Positions 44,696 to 55,614 of a stretch of DNA of 64,000 nucleotides are shown here, in pieces. Positions within the stretch are counted from its first letter, which is position 1; each line of letters opens with the position of its first letter. Made by a program: the position numbers and the translations under genes. The notes beneath the pieces are model-generated. The model was given only the letters and a program-made list of their open reading frames with translations. It was not told where the DNA came from and did not search any database. Source of the stretch: Bifidobacterium stellenboschense. GTDB lineage: Bacteria > Actinomycetota > Actinomycetes > Actinomycetales > Bifidobacteriaceae. The DNA lies in assembly GCF_000741785.1 (NCBI RefSeq), contig NZ_JGZP01000001.1, positions 1 through 64,000 on the forward strand. The letters are read 5' to 3'.

Positions 44696-47401
44696 TTACG
44701 CCTGCTCCGGTTCGTTGTTCACAGTCTCCGCGCCGGTCTCAGCCACGGCGGGGGCTTCGGCGACGGCACCCGTCGCATCCGCGACGGTCTCCGGCTGGTC
44801 CTCGTCGTCCTTCTCCTCGTTGCGCGCGATGGAGATGATCTCGTCGCCCTTGTCGGGCTTGGCGAGGGTGACGCCCTGCGTGTTGCGGCCGGTGCGCTTG
44901 ACCTCGGCCACGGCGGAGCGGATCACCTTGCCGGACTTCATGATGGCGAGCACCTGGTCGTCCTCGGAGACGACGACCGCACCGACCAGCGAGCCGCGGC
45001 CCTCGGCCAGCTGGACGGCCTTGATGCCGAGGCCGTTGCGGCCCTGGAGACGGTACTCGGAGATCGCGGAACGCTTGGCGAAGCCCTCGTTCGTGACGAC
45101 GAGCAGGTCCTTGTCGGTCTCGGAGGGCACCACGTCCATGGCGAGCAGCTCGTCGCCGTCGCGGAACTTCATGCCCTGCACACCGGCGGTCTGGCGGCCC
45201 ATCGGGCGCAGCTGGCCGTCGTCGGCGGCGAACTTGAGGCTCATGCCGAGCTTGGAGACGAGGATGATGTCGTCCTCGGCGTTGCACAGCGCGGCGCCGA
45301 TCAGCTCGTCGGCCGCCTCGCCGTTCTCGTCGGCCATGAGGCGCACGGCGATGAGTCCGCCCTGACGCGGCGAATCGTATTCGGACAGCGCGGTCTTCTT
45401 CACCTTGCCGGAACGCGTCGCGAGCACCAGGTACTTGGCGACCTCGTAGTTCGGGATGGACAGCACGGCCTGGATGCTCTCGTCAGGGCCGAACTGCAGC
45501 AGGTTCGCCACGTGCTGGCCCTTCGAGTCGCGCGAGCCTTCGGGCAGCTCGTACGCCTTGAGGCGGTACACACGGCCCTTGTTCGTGAAGAACAGCAGCC
45601 AGTTGTGCGTCGAGGTGAGGAAGAAGTGGTCCACCACGTCGTCCTCGCGCAGCTTGGCGCCCTTGATGCCCTTGCCGCCGCGGTGCTGCGCGCGGTATTC
45701 GTCGGCCTTGGTGCGCTTGACGAAGCCGGAGTGCGTGACGGTGACGACCACGTTCTCCTCGGGGATCAGGTCCTCCTCGGTCATGTCGCCGGAGAACGGC
45801 AGGATGCGCGTGCGGCGGTCGTCGCCGTACTTGGCGACGATCTCGTCGAGCTCGTCGCCGACGATCTTGCGCTGGCGTTCCGGCTTGGCGAGGATGTCCG
45901 CATAGTCGGCGATCTTCCTCATGAGCTCGTTGTGCTCGTCGAGGATCTTCTGCCGTTCGAGGGCGGCGAGACGGCGCAGCTGCATCGCGAGGATCGCGTC
46001 GGCCTGCACCTGGTCCACGTCGAGCAGCTCCATCAGGCCGGTGCGCGCGGCGTCGGCGTCGGGGGAGCGGCGGATCAGGGCCACGACCTCGTCGATCATG
46101 TCGAGGGCCTTGAGATAGCCCTGCAGGATGTGGTCGCGCTCCTCGGCCTCGCGCTTGAGGTACGCGGTGCGGCGGGCGATCACGTCGAGCTGGTGGGCGA
46201 CCCAGTGACGCACGAACGCGTCGAGGGAGAGGGTGCGCGGCACGCCGTCGACGAGCGCGAGCATGTTCGCGCCGAACGTCTGCTGCAGCTGGGAGTGCTT
46301 GTACAGGTTGTTGAGGACGACCTTCGGCACGGCGTCGCGCTTGAGCACGAGCACGAGGCGCTGGCCGGTGCGGCCGGACGTCTCGTCGCGCATGTCGGCG
46401 ATGCCCTGGATCTTGCCGTCGCGCACGGCCTCGCGGATGGAAACGACGAGACGGTCCGGGTTCACCTGGTACGGCAGCTCGGTGACGACCAGGCACATGC
46501 GGCCCTTGATCTCCTCGGTGTTCACGACGGCGCGCATCGTGATGAGGCCGCGGCCGGTGCGGTACGCCTGCTCGATGCCCTTGTGGCCGAGGATCGTGGC
46601 ACCGGTGGGGAAGTCGGGGCCCTTGATGCGGGCGATGAGCGCGTCGAGCAGCTCCTCGCGGCTCGCGTCCGGATGGTCGAGCGCCCAGTGCACGCCGTCC
46701 GCCACCTCGCGCATGTTGTGCGGCGGGATGTTCGTCGCCATGCCGACGGCGATGCCGGACGAGCCGTTGCACAGCAGGTTCGGGAAGCGCGCGGGCAGCA
46801 CGGTCGGCTCCTGCGTCTTGCCGTCGTAGTTGGGCACGAAGTCGACGGTCTCCTTGTCGATGTCGCGCACCATCTCCATCGAGAGCGGGGCCATGCGGCA
46901 CTCGGTGTAACGCATGGCGGCGGCCGGGTCGTCGCCGGGGGAGCCGAAGTTGCCCTGGCCGTCGACGAGCATGTAGCGCATCGACCACGACTGGGCCATA
47001 CGCACGAGGGTGTTGTAGATCGCGGAGTCGCCGTGCGGGTGGTACTTGCCCATCACGTCGCCGACGACGCGGGAGCACTTGTTGTAGCCGCGGTCGGGGC
47101 GGTAGCCGCCGTCGTACATCGCGTAGATCACGCGGCGGTGCACGGGCTTGAGGCCGTCGCGCACGTCCGGCAGGGCGCGGTCCACGATGACGCTCATCGC
47201 GTATGCGAGGTAGGACTCGCGCATCTCGACCTGCAGGTCCTTGCGCTGGATGCGTTCGCCGGTCATCAGGCCGTAGTCGGTGTTGTCGGCCTCCTGCGGG
47301 CTCAACGGCTCCATCGAGCCGTCGCCGGTCGGCTGGCCGTCGATCTGACCGTCGGCCTGGCCGTCAAGCTGGCCGTCGCCGTTGTTGTTCTCATCTGCCA
47401 C
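44696..47401 (-). CDS. gyrA: DNA gyrase subunit A
   Basis: 901-residue breakage-reunion subunit introducing negative supercoils. Catalytic Tyr165 in AMRYTECRM. Quinolone-region residues are Ser126 (E. coli Ser83 equivalent) and Asn130 (Asp87 equivalent) in [14 protein letters not shown]-terminus has a Gly/Asp/Gln-rich 40-residue lead and the C-terminus an Ala/Glu tail. Starts with GTG at 47399-47401, AAGGAACG upstream. Same strand as gyrB, separated by a hairpin-rich 114-bp gap. Confidence 0.98.
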   Translation of the reverse strand: MADENNNGDGQLDGQADGQIDGQPTGDGSMEPLSPQEADNTDYGLMTGERIQRKDLQVEMRESYLAYAMSVIVDRALPDVRDGLKPVHRRVIYAMYDGGYRPDRGYNKCSRVVGDVMGKYHPHGDSAIYNTLVRMAQSWSMRYMLVDGQGNFGSPGDDPAAAMRYTECRMAPLSMEMVRDIDKETVDFVPNYDGKTQEPTVLPARFPNLLCNGSSGIAVGMATNIPPHNMREVADGVHWALDHPDASREELLDALIARIKGPDFPTGATILGHKGIEQAYRTGRGLITMRAVVNTEEIKGRMCLVVTELPYQVNPDRLVVSIREAVRDGKIQGIADMRDETSGRTGQRLVLVLKRDAVPKVVLNNLYKHSQLQQTFGANMLALVDGVPRTLSLDAFVRHWVAHQLDVIARRTAYLKREAEERDHILQGYLKALDMIDEVVALIRRSPDADAARTGLMELLDVDQVQADAILAMQLRRLAALERQKILDEHNELMRKIADYADILAKPERQRKIVGDELDEIVAKYGDDRRTRILPFSGDMTEEDLIPEENVVVTVTHSGFVKRTKADEYRAQHRGGKGIKGAKLREDDVVDHFFLTSTHNWLLFFTNKGRVYRLKAYELPEGSRDSKGQHVANLLQFGPDESIQAVLSIPNYEVAKYLVLATRSGKVKKTALSEYDSPRQGGLIAVRLMADENGEAADELIGAALCNAEDDIILVSKLGMSLKFAADDGQLRPMGRQTAGVQGMKFRDGDELLAMDVVPSETDKDLLVVTNEGFAKRSAISEYRLQGRNGLGIKAVQLAEGRGSLVGAVVVSEDDQVLAIMKSGKVIRSAVAEVKRTGRNTQGVTLAKPDKGDEIISIARNEEKDDEDQPETVADATGAVAEAPAVAETGAETVNNEPEQA

Positions 47402-47435
47402 TTGTCGTTCCTTCTATCGTTCAAGTTCGTTATGC

Positions 47436-47511
47436 CGCCCCCGCCGGCGGGGGCTCCCGTGAAGCGGGTGGAGTGGTCGCCCGGCGGCTTCCGGGAAACC
47501 GCCGGGCGACC
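47436..47511. repeat. Palindromic units between gyrB and gyrA
   Basis: GCCCCCGCCGGCGGGGGC (47437-47454) followed by GGTCGCCCGGCGG (47475-47487)/CCGCCGGGCGACC (47499-47511), a perfect 13-bp stem right after the gyrB stop. Likely attenuates read-through from gyrB to gyrA. Confidence 0.7.
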
Positions 47512-47515
47512 ACCC

Positions 47516-49618
47516 TTACGCGTCGATCCAGGCGGCGTTGCGGGCGTTGCGCTGGATGAAGAGGCGGCGGGGTTCGACCTCGTCGCCCATGAGCATCGAG
47601 AACGTCTCGTCGGCCGCGGCGGCGTCCTCGATCTGCACCTGCTTGAGCACGCGGTGCTCCGGGTCCATGGTCGTCTCCCACAGCTCCTGGTAGCTCATCT
47701 CGCCCAGACCCTTGTAGCGCTGGATGCCTTCGCCCTTCGGCAGCTGGCGTCCCTTCGCCTTGCCTTCGGCGAGCACGCGGTCGCGCTCGGAGTCGGTGTA
47801 CACGAAGTCGTGCGGGCCCTTGGTCCACTTGAGGCGGTACAGCGGCGGCATGGCCACGTACACGTATCCGGCGGTGATCATCGGGCGCATGTAGCGGAAG
47901 AACAGGGTGAGGTTCAGCGTGGCGATGTGCGCGCCGTCCACATCGGCATCGGCCATGATGATGACCTTGTGGTAGCGCACCTTCGACAGGTCGAAGTCCT
48001 CGCCGTAGCCGCCGCCGACCGCGGTGATCAGCGATTCGATGGTGTCGGACTTCATCATGCGGTCGAGGCTGGCGCGCTCGGTGTTGAGGATCTTGCCTCG
48101 CAGCGGCAGGATGGCCTGCGTGATCGGGTTGCGCCCCTGAATCGCGGAGCCGCCTGCGGAGTCGCCCTCCACGATGAACAGCTCGCACTCCTCCGGGTTC
48201 GAGGACTGGCAGTCCTTGAGCTTGTCCGGCATGCCGGCCGACTCGAAGATCGACTTGCGGCGCGTGTTCTCGCGCGCCTTCTTCGCGGCCAGACGTGCGC
48301 GGGACGCCTCGATGGCCTTCTGGATGATGTTCTTCGCCTCGCCCGGATGCGCGTCGAACCAGTCGCCGAGCTTGTCGGTCATGACGCGCTGCACGAAGGT
48401 CTTCGCCTCGGAGTTGCCGAGCTTGGTCTTCGTCTGGCCTTCGAACTGCGGGGTGGTGAGCTTGACGGACACCACGGCCGTCAGGCCTTCGCGCACGTCG
48501 TCGCCGGACAGGTTCTCGTCCTTGTCCTTGAGGATGTTCTTCTCGCGCGCGTAGCGGTTGACGAGCGAGGTGAGCGCCGCGCGGAAGCCCTCCTCGTGCG
48601 TGCCGCCCTCGGTGGTGGAGATCGTGTTGGCGAACGTGTGCACGGCCTCGGAGTAGGCGGTGGTCCACTGCATCGCGATCTCGGCGGAGATGCCGAGCTT
48701 GAGGTCCTCGGCGTCGAAGTTGATGACCTCGTCCTCGACGGGCGTCGCCTTGCGGGACTTGACGAGGTAGTCGACGTAGTCCTTGATGCCGTTCGCGTAC
48801 TGGTAGGTGACGCTCTGGTGCAGCTCCTCGGCCACGTTGTCGCCGTCGCCGGCCACCTCGTCGCCCGCCTGGTCGACCTGACGCAGGTCGGTCAGCGAGA
48901 TCTTGAGGCCCTTGTTGAGGAACGCCATCTGCTGGAAGCGGGAGCGCAGCGTCTCGAAGTCGTAGACGGTGGTCTCGAAGATCGCCGGGTCCGCCCAGAA
49001 CGTGACGGACGTGCCGGTGGACTCGCCCTCGGCCATCGGCTCGCCCTTGGCGAGGCGGTCGGTCGGGTGCTGGTTGATGTACGTCTGCGTCCAGTGGAAG
49101 CCCTGACGGCGCACCTCGACGTCCACGCGCGTGGAGAGCGCGTTGACGACGGAGATGCCGACGCCGTGCAGGCCGCCGGAGACCGCGTAGCCGCCGCCGC
49201 CGAACTTGCCGCCGGCGTGCAGCTTGGTCATGACGGTCTCGACGCCGGAGACGCCCTCGCCGGGCACGATGTCGACCGGGATGCCGCGGCCGTCATCGAC
49301 GACGCGGATGCCGTTGTCCGGCAGGATCGACACCTCGATGTGGCTCGCGTAGCCGGCGAGCGCCTCGTCGACGGAGTTGTCGACGATCTCGTACACGAGG
49401 TGGTGCAGGCCGCGCGGACCGGTCGAGCCGATGTACATGCCCGGGCGGATGCGCACCGCCTCCAGGCCTTCGAGCACCTTCAGGTCGGAGGCGTCGTAAT
49501 GCTCGGGGGTCATCGACTCGTCGAGCTCGCCTTCCTGCAGTTCGGTGGTGTTGATGTGTTCGTCCGCGGCCTTGAGCTGTTCTTCCTTGCTCTCGGCATT
49601 GTCCAACGAATCCGCCAC
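47516..49618 (-). CDS. gyrB: DNA gyrase subunit B
   Basis: 700-residue ATPase subunit of gyrase. GHKL ATP site: YEIVDNSVDEALAGY, DDGRGIPVD, GLHGVGISVVNALS. TOPRIM domain with EGDSAGGSA and DADVDGAHI. The first 45 residues are a charged lead. GTG start at 49616-49618 behind GGAAGGAAG. The gene runs away from oriC and precedes gyrA. Confidence 0.98.
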   Translation of the reverse strand: MADSLDNAESKEEQLKAADEHINTTELQEGELDESMTPEHYDASDLKVLEGLEAVRIRPGMYIGSTGPRGLHHLVYEIVDNSVDEALAGYASHIEVSILPDNGIRVVDDGRGIPVDIVPGEGVSGVETVMTKLHAGGKFGGGGYAVSGGLHGVGISVVNALSTRVDVEVRRQGFHWTQTYINQHPTDRLAKGEPMAEGESTGTSVTFWADPAIFETTVYDFETLRSRFQQMAFLNKGLKISLTDLRQVDQAGDEVAGDGDNVAEELHQSVTYQYANGIKDYVDYLVKSRKATPVEDEVINFDAEDLKLGISAEIAMQWTTAYSEAVHTFANTISTTEGGTHEEGFRAALTSLVNRYAREKNILKDKDENLSGDDVREGLTAVVSVKLTTPQFEGQTKTKLGNSEAKTFVQRVMTDKLGDWFDAHPGEAKNIIQKAIEASRARLAAKKARENTRRKSIFESAGMPDKLKDCQSSNPEECELFIVEGDSAGGSAIQGRNPITQAILPLRGKILNTERASLDRMMKSDTIESLITAVGGGYGEDFDLSKVRYHKVIIMADADVDGAHIATLNLTLFFRYMRPMITAGYVYVAMPPLYRLKWTKGPHDFVYTDSERDRVLAEGKAKGRQLPKGEGIQRYKGLGEMSYQELWETTMDPEHRVLKQVQIEDAAAADETFSMLMGDEVEPRRLFIQRNARNAAWIDA

Positions 49619-49826
49619 AGGGCTTCCTTCCTACATGTTCCCTGCATGTTCTTCACGCGAAGGGTTGTTTCGCGGGCCTATGCCCCAAAATCGCCCGTTA
49701 CGGGGTCATGGAGCGTTTCGGCCATACTGCGGGTAATTCTACTCGTTTTTGCCGACGAACGCCATAGCACCCCGTAGAAACGCGTTTAGGGGCATATCGG
49801 AGACGAAGTCCCTTCCTGTCCGGTCT

Positions 49827-49874
49827 CTCCCCCACCCGCTTCGCGGGAGCCCCCCCTCGTCAGAGGGGGCCGAG
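49827..49874. repeat. Palindromic intergenic unit between DUF721 and gyrB
   Basis: CTCCCCCACCCGCTTCGCGGGAGCC plus CCCCCTCGTCAGAGGGGG, immediately after the DUF721 stop codon (written in parts). The rest of the 262-bp gap, 49619-49826, holds the gyrB leader and shows no gene. Confidence 0.65.
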
Positions 49875-49880
49875 ATTTGC

Positions 49881-50351
49881 CTACCGCCGCCGCGCCCACT
49901 TGCGCGTGTATCCGGCGGCCGGGCCGACCACGCGGATCCGTTCGACCGTCAATCCCTCCAGATTGCGCCGGATCGTGCTTTCCAGCTGCGGGATCAGGTA
50001 GGTGAGCTGCGTCGCCCACACCTGCGATTCGGTGCCGATCGTGAGCACCCCGTCGCGCAGGGCGATCACGTGCGAGTGCTGCGCGATGGCGGGTCCGACG
50101 ACGCGGTCCCAGTGGTTGTTGAGTTCGGAGAGCTTCAAATGCGGAATCCAGTCGCCGTTGCGCGCGATCAGGTTCGCGACGCCGCCGAGCCGCGCCGGGT
50201 CGCGCCCGGGCTTGCCGAAGCTCTCCCACGCGGCCTCGGCGCGTGCGGCGCGCGCCTTGCGCGACGATTCGCGCGCCGCGTAGCGCTCGAACACCTGCGC
50301 CGGCAGTTCGCGCGGGTCGAGTTTCAGCGTCACGGCGATCGGCGGCTTCAT
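49881..50351 (-). CDS. DUF721 (DciA-like) protein
   Basis: 156 residues with the DUF721 core LKLSELNNHWDRVVGPAIAQHSHVIALRDGVLTIGTESQVWATQL written in parts: WDRVVGPAIAQHS and VWATQLTYL. In many bacteria the family member DciA loads the replicative helicase, and the gene lies between recF and gyrB in actinobacteria. The ATG overlaps the recF stop by 4 bp, so translation is coupled. Basic N- and C-termini fit DNA binding. Confidence 0.88.
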   Translation of the reverse strand: MKPPIAVTLKLDPRELPAQVFERYAARESSRKARAARAEAAWESFGKPGRDPARLGGVANLIARNGDWIPHLKLSELNNHWDRVVGPAIAQHSHVIALRDGVLTIGTESQVWATQLTYLIPQLESTIRRNLEGLTVERIRVVGPAAGYTRKWARRR

Positions 50352-51616
50352 CGCGTCGCCGCCGCTTCCGGTGCGGCGGCATCCGCGTCGCCGCCGGCCT
50401 CCGCCGCGCGCCGCAGCTCGCCGACGTCGATGACGTTCACCGTGCGTCCGGCCGCGCTCGGCGGCATCGCGGGGATGTCGCCGGCCGCGGCGACGGTGAT
50501 GAGCACCTGGTCCTGATGCATCGCGAAATCGAGGATCTGTTCGCGCCGCGACTCGTCGAGCTGCGCGAACACATCATCGAGGATGACGACGGGCCTGACG
50601 CCGCGATCCTCGGCGACCGCCTCGAACAACGCCATCTTGAGCGCCAACGCCATCGTCCACATCTCGCCGTTCGACGCGAACTCGCGCGCCGGGACGCCGT
50701 CGAGCGTGACGGCGAGGTCGTCGCGCTGCGGCCCGATGAGGTTCACGCCGCGCGCCACCTCGCCCGCGTACAGGCGCTGGAAGTGGGCGGCGATGGCGGG
50801 ACGCGGGTCGAACGCGGCGTCGCCGTCGGGGCCGGCCGGAACGGCCGTCGCCTCGGCGAACGACGGCGCGTAGGCGAGACCCGCCTCGCCGTTGCCGGAC
50901 GCGAGCCGCGCGTAGATCGCGGCGAACGGGCCGGCGAGACGGTCGACGATGTGCGCACGCACGCGCGTCAACTCGAGTCCCGCGTCGATGAACTGGCCGG
51001 TCCAGATCTCCAAGCCGCTCAGGGTAGCGTCGAACGCGCCCTCGCGGCTCTGCAGCTGCTTGAGGAGCGTCGCGCGCTGCCGGGCGATGCGCGTGAAGCG
51101 CTGCTGGCGTTCCGCGTACCGCGGGACGAGCAGCGCGCCCGCCTGGTCGAGGAAGTTGCGGCGCGTGGCCGGATCGCCGGCGACGAGACGCTGGTCGTCC
51201 GGCGTGAACGCGACGGACGGCACCTCGCCGACGATGTCGCGCAGGTAGCGGGAGGGACCGGCGTCGACGCGTGCGCGGTTCGCGCCGCGCGCCGCGATCG
51301 TCGCCTCGTAGGTGACGGTGCGCGCGGGCGTCGCGGCGGCGGTGCCGGCGTCGGCCGCAGCCGCGCCGTCCGCCGCGCGACCGTCGCCGTCCGTCACGTT
51401 CGCGCGGATCGTGGCCTTCGTCGCGCCGCGCTCGACGAGCGGCAGCGACGACGACGTGCGGTGGCTGGTTCCGGTGGACAGCACCTCGACCGCCTCGACG
51501 ATGTTCGTCTTGCCCAGACCATTCGCGCCGTGGAGCACGTTGACGCCGGGCGCGAAGTCGACCACCAGCTGCCCCCAGGAGCGGTAGTGGTCGAGCGCGA
51601 GGCGGGAGACGTACAT
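50348..51616 (-). CDS. recF: DNA replication/repair protein RecF
   Basis: 422-residue SMC-like ATPase loading RecA at gaps. Walker A GANGLGKT (residues about 30-37), Walker B VVILDDVFAQLD near 340 and the ABC signature-like region present. Ala/Asp-rich insert at about residues 68-95 is longer than in E. coli RecF (357). ATG 51614-51616; GAAAGG upstream. Overlaps DUF721. In the dnaA-dnaN-recF-DUF721-gyrB group. Confidence 0.95.
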   Translation of the reverse strand: MYVSRLALDHYRSWGQLVVDFAPGVNVLHGANGLGKTNIVEAVEVLSTGTSHRTSSSLPLVERGATKATIRANVTDGDGRAADGAAAADAGTAAATPARTVTYEATIAARGANRARVDAGPSRYLRDIVGEVPSVAFTPDDQRLVAGDPATRRNFLDQAGALLVPRYAERQQRFTRIARQRATLLKQLQSREGAFDATLSGLEIWTGQFIDAGLELTRVRAHIVDRLAGPFAAIYARLASGNGEAGLAYAPSFAEATAVPAGPDGDAAFDPRPAIAAHFQRLYAGEVARGVNLIGPQRDDLAVTLDGVPAREFASNGEMWTMALALKMALFEAVAEDRGVRPVVILDDVFAQLDESRREQILDFAMHQDQVLITVAAAGDIPAMPPSAAGRTVNVIDVGELRRAAEAGGDADAAAPEAAATR

Positions 51617-51830
51617 GGGATTGCGGCCTTTCGATGGATGAATGGGCGGTGGTTTGGCGGGTGATTGCGCGGGGAGCGGCTGGCAATTGGCGGGGCGGGG
51701 GAGTGGGGCGAAGTGGGGCACGCGCCGGGATGTTCGGTTCTGTGCGGTTCGTGCGGGTTCTTCGGGACGGGGAAGGCCGGAGCGCAGGGCTCCGGCCGTG
51801 GTATCGAAGATGATATTCGTTGCGGCGGTC

Positions 51831-51864
51831 GAATCTGCAATATCGGTAGCGGTATCGCAGATTC
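51831..51864 (-). terminator. Hairpin between dnaN and recF
   Basis: GAATCTGC (51831-51838) pairs with GCAGATTC (51857-51864), 34 bp after the dnaN stop. May attenuate. The 281-bp gap holds no other recognisable element. Confidence 0.5.
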
Positions 51865-51897
51865 GGCGGCGGTGCGAATCGTTTCGGGTCAGCCCGC

Positions 51898-53022
51898 TCA
51901 GCTGTTGAAGCGCATCGGGACGAGCAGGTAGCGGTAGTCCATCGACTCGTCGGAGTCGGCCTCCTGCTGGCCGTTGAACTCGACCGGCTTGACCGCGGTC
52001 GTCATCTTCATGCGGATGAACGGCTCGGTGATCGCGCTCAGACCCTCGATCAGGTAGGCCGGGTTGAACGCGACGGTGATGTCGTCGCCGTCCATGTCGA
52101 TGTCGAGCACCTCAGTGGCCTGCGCCTCGTCGATCGCGCCGGCGGACAGCGTGACCTCCTGGCCGGAGAACACCATGCGGATCGGGGCGTTGCGCTCGGC
52201 GACCAGCGCGACTCGCTTGATCGCGTCGATCAGCTTCGAACGGTCGACCACCGCCTGGATCGGGTAGTCGTCGGCGAACAGACGATCGACCGCCGGGAAC
52301 TCGCCGTCGATGAGCTGCGAGGTGGAGGTGCGGCCGGCGTTCTCGAAACCGAGCAGCGAGGGGGAGTCCACGTCGAAATCGACGACGACGTTCTGGTGCT
52401 CGTCGAGCGAACGGGCGATGTCGCGCAGCAGCGAACCGCGGACCAGCGTCGTCGTGTTCACGTCCATGTCGTTCGGGGTCCAGGTGAAGCTGGCACGCGA
52501 CAGGCGGAAACGGTCGGTCGAGGTCATGATCACCTTGTCGCCGTCGAACTGCATGCGCACGCCGGTGAGCACCGGGCGGTTCTCCTCGCGGGAGACCGCG
52601 ACGCACGCCTGGGTGACCGCCTGCACGAAGGTCGGCGCGTCGACCTGGCCGAGTTTGCCCGGAATTCCGGGCAAATCCGGGTATTCGGCCTCGGGCATGA
52701 GCTGCAGCGTGAAGGTCGACTTGCCGGAGGTGATCGTCATCGTCGAGCCGTCGGTGGCGAGGTAGGTCTTCTCGCCGGGCAGCGACTTGGTGATGTCGGC
52801 GAGCAGCTTGCCGAGCACGAGCACCGAACCGGCCTCGTCGACGCCGGCCTCGATGTGGTGGCGCGCCGAGATCTCGTAGTTGAACGCCGACAGCTGCAGC
52901 GTGCCGTCGACCGCTTCGAGCTTGATGCCGGCGAGGATCGGGTTCGACGGGCGGGCGTCGATGACCCTGGTGGTCCACGCGACGGCGTCCGCCAGCGCGG
53001 AGGAGTTGATTTCGACCTTCAT
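51898..53022 (-). CDS. dnaN: DNA polymerase III beta sliding clamp
   Basis: 374-residue clamp subunit, three repeated domains, no catalytic residues. Family sequences include LADAVAWTTRVIDARPSNPILAG written in parts: RPSNPILAGIK, and at the C-terminus YRYLLVPMR. Dimer around DNA; binds polymerase and partners. Starts about 700 bp from the dnaA stop with oriC between. Confidence 0.98.
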   Translation of the reverse strand: MKVEINSSALADAVAWTTRVIDARPSNPILAGIKLEAVDGTLQLSAFNYEISARHHIEAGVDEAGSVLVLGKLLADITKSLPGEKTYLATDGSTMTITSGKSTFTLQLMPEAEYPDLPGIPGKLGQVDAPTFVQAVTQACVAVSREENRPVLTGVRMQFDGDKVIMTSTDRFRLSRASFTWTPNDMDVNTTTLVRGSLLRDIARSLDEHQNVVVDFDVDSPSLLGFENAGRTSTSQLIDGEFPAVDRLFADDYPIQAVVDRSKLIDAIKRVALVAERNAPIRMVFSGQEVTLSAGAIDEAQATEVLDIDMDGDDITVAFNPAYLIEGLSAITEPFIRMKMTTAVKPVEFNGQQEADSDESMDYRYLLVPMRFNS

Positions 53023-53243
53023 GGTGCCTGCTTTCGTTCGTTTTCGTTCGCCACGCGTGCTTCTCTCGGACGGATTCTCTCGTCGGATCCCGCACGATGC
53101 GTTGTGGCGAACGTTTTTCGCGTTTTCGTGAGCTGGAAATCATTCTAGGCGATGGGTCGCGCGCTCGCTTCGCTCGCGCGGAAGGTGACGTTCAGGATGA
53201 TGGTGAGATAAGAGAACACGTAAGTAGTAGTCGTAATAAGGCT

Positions 53244-53487
53244 TGTGGATAGTGTGGATAACCCCCGCTGAGGGCTTGCGGTCGTTCGTTTCGGCGGACG
53301 TGGAAAAATGTGGATAACTCATCGAGATAATGTGGATAAATCCGCGAGTTATCCACAGGCTTTTGGTCGCTTTTGAGTTTTCCACATTCGATGCGGTTTC
53401 ATCCACGTGTTATCCACAGCGAAATGGGCAGTCATCCACCGGTTTTCCACTGAGGTTACCCACATTTGTGAATAAGTATGTGGATAA
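53244..53487. other. oriC: oriC core: DnaA-box cluster between dnaN and dnaA
   Basis: Consensus boxes TTATCCACA/TGTGGATAA: 53253-53261, 53309-53317, 53331-53339, 53349-53357 (opposite sense), 53410-53418 (opposite sense) and 53479-53487; near matches at 53244-53252 and 53467-53475. Flanking region 53200-53240 (GATAAGAGAACACG, AGTAGTAGTCGTAATAAGG) is relatively AT-rich and may be the unwinding element. This lies in the usual actinobacterial position, with genes pointing away on both sides. Confidence 0.93.
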
Positions 53488-53670
53488 CTTTACCCCACTT
53501 TTTCTCGATTTACGGAGTGTCGCGGGGCGATTTCGGCTGGGAGAATCGATTCTGGCGAACGTTTTCGGGGTGATTTTCGAGCGGGTTTCGAAAGAGCGCG
53601 GATTCGTTCGCCACGCGCGATCGAGACGGCCAAGGTCGTCGATGACCCCCGCCTCATCGTATGCGCGACT

Positions 53671-53718
53671 ACCCCTCAGTCGCGATCCGCGCGCCAGCTC
53701 CCCTTGACAAGGGGAGCC
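53671..53718. repeat. Palindromic intergenic unit after dnaA
   Basis: CCCCTCAGTCGCGATCCGCGCG and CAGCTCCCCTTGACAAGGGGAGC type unit (in parts), ending 10 bp before the dnaA stop codon; probable dnaA terminator. Confidence 0.6.
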
Positions 53719-53728
53719 CGGAAACGGC

Positions 53729-55300
53729 CTACTTCTGCTTGAAGTCGGTGTTGCCCTGCTTGAGCCTGACGGTCAGCTCCATCACGTAGTTGTAGATCTC
53801 CTGACGGTCCTGCATGCCGTTGGAGATGCGGTCGCACGCGTGCATCACCGTCGTGTGGTCCTTGCCGCCGAACACCTTGCCGATGTCGACGAGGCTCAGA
53901 CTGGTCATCTCTCGCGTGAGGTACATGGCGACCTGCCGCGCGATCGCGATGTTCTTCATGCGCGACTTGCCGACGATGTCCTCGAACGTGAGGTGGAAGT
54001 ACTTCGCCACCTGCCCGATGATGTCGGTGGGCTTCACCTCCACGTCGGTGGTGAAGAAGTCCTGCAGCGTCTGCTCGGCCATCGTGCGCGTGACCGGCTG
54101 GTTGCTCAGGGACGCGACGGCGGTGACGCGCGTCAGCGCGCCCTCCAGTTCGCGGATGTTCTCGGTGAAGCGTTCGGCGATGAGGTCGAGCACATCGTTG
54201 GGGATGTTGCTGTGGTTCATCGACGCCATCATGCGCAGGATCGCGATGCGGGTCTCGAGGTCCGGCGGCTTCACGTCGACGGTCAGGCCCGAATCGAAGC
54301 GGGAGATGAGTCGCGCCTCGAAGCCCTTGAGGTTCTTCGGCGCGACGTCGGAGGCGATGACGATGCGCTTGTTCGCCTGATGCAGCGCGTTGAACGTGTG
54401 GAAGAACTGCTCCAGGGTGGCCTCCTTGCCGCCCAGGAACTGGATGTCGTCGATGAGCAGGACGTCGACCTCGCGGTATCGTCGGTTGAATTCGGCGATC
54501 TGGCCCTGGTTCTGGGTCGTGTTCTGCAGCGCCTCGATGAACTCGTTCGTGAACTCCTCGGAATTCACGTACCGCACCTTGAGGCTCGGATCCTTGACGA
54601 GCGCGTAGTTGCCGATCGCATTGAGCAGGTGGGTCTTGCCCAGGCCGGAGCCGCCGTAGATACACAGCGGGTTGAAGTCGCGGCCCGATCCCTCGGCCAC
54701 GGCGAGGGCGACGGTGCGGGCGAAACGGTTGGAATCGCCGGGCACGAACGTGTCGAACGTCGCGTTCTTGTTGAGATGCGTCTCCGGATCGCGGGCCACC
54801 TTGTTGCGGCTCATCGGGTACCCGGCGGCGGTCGCCATGTCGACCGGGGTCGGGATCGTGGCGGGCATCGACGACGGCACGTTCGGCACCGGTCCGCGCG
54901 AGCCGTACGGCTCCTTGCCGAGGTCGGCGATCGACGGCGGATTGTCCGCGTCGATGCCCGAAGCGCGCTTCGGGGCGGTGGCCCGTCGGGAGGGCGTCGG
55001 CTTCGGCTTCGCCGGAGCGGGTTGGCGCGGCGCGATCTTGAACGCCGGCGTCATGTCCTCGCCGGTGACCATGTTCATCGCCTCGAGCAGCGGCTGGCGC
55101 AGCTCGTTCTCCAACGCCTGGCGGGTTCCGGCGTTCTCGACGCACAGCACGATGGTCGTGCCGAACACGCCCTCCGGGTACACGCCCTCCAGCCATCCCT
55201 TGTCGCGGGGGGAGAGCGAGGAATTATGCTTGAGCAGCGTCAGCGTGTCGGACCAGATATGGTTCGCCTCGGCGACGGGATCGCGGGGTTCGTCGGCCAT
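53729..55300 (-). CDS. dnaA: Chromosomal replication initiator DnaA
   Basis: 523 residues: helicase-loading N-terminal domain (1-85), variable Pro/Ala linker (86-180), AAA+ domain (Walker A GGSGLGKT, Walker [10 protein letters not shown]) and DNA-binding domain IV with [21 protein letters not shown] lies before the ATG at 55298-55300. Runs toward oriC; boxes also lie upstream at 55367-55431, giving autoregulation. Standard length. Confidence 0.99.
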   Translation of the reverse strand: MADEPRDPVAEANHIWSDTLTLLKHNSSLSPRDKGWLEGVYPEGVFGTTIVLCVENAGTRQALENELRQPLLEAMNMVTGEDMTPAFKIAPRQPAPAKPKPTPSRRATAPKRASGIDADNPPSIADLGKEPYGSRGPVPNVPSSMPATIPTPVDMATAAGYPMSRNKVARDPETHLNKNATFDTFVPGDSNRFARTVALAVAEGSGRDFNPLCIYGGSGLGKTHLLNAIGNYALVKDPSLKVRYVNSEEFTNEFIEALQNTTQNQGQIAEFNRRYREVDVLLIDDIQFLGGKEATLEQFFHTFNALHQANKRIVIASDVAPKNLKGFEARLISRFDSGLTVDVKPPDLETRIAILRMMASMNHSNIPNDVLDLIAERFTENIRELEGALTRVTAVASLSNQPVTRTMAEQTLQDFFTTDVEVKPTDIIGQVAKYFHLTFEDIVGKSRMKNIAIARQVAMYLTREMTSLSLVDIGKVFGGKDHTTVMHACDRISNGMQDRQEIYNYVMELTVRLKQGNTDFKQK

Positions 55301-55366
55301 GCCGGTCCTCCTTCCACTGCTCGAACGAATAAAGTGCGCACACCATTGTTACTCATAGCTTGGAAG

Positions 55367-55431
55367 TTATCCACAGGCTTGCGTGTTGCAATCATTGGAT
55401 TGTGAATAACATTCCTGTAATTTGTGGATAA
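55367..55431. promoter_or_regulatory. DnaA-box cluster upstream of dnaA
   Basis: TTATCCACA at 55367-55375, TGTGAATAA at 55401-55409 and TGTGGATAA at 55423-55431, within the rpmH-dnaA divergent gap (314 bp). Probably used for dnaA autoregulation and as a second origin element. Confidence 0.85.
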
Positions 55432-55614
55432 CTCGCCGCCTGTAATCGGCTTCATACGGCGCTTTCGGCGTGTCGGGCGTGTCGTGTCGGCACGGTGAAT
55501 TGTGAATGAAATGCACCTGTGTTGACGTTGGGGGAGGGGTGAGGGTAGTTTGGTATAGCTTGACTCACGTGGGAGCCGCGCGCAAGCGTGGCCGAAAGAC
55601 TTAGGAGCACAACT

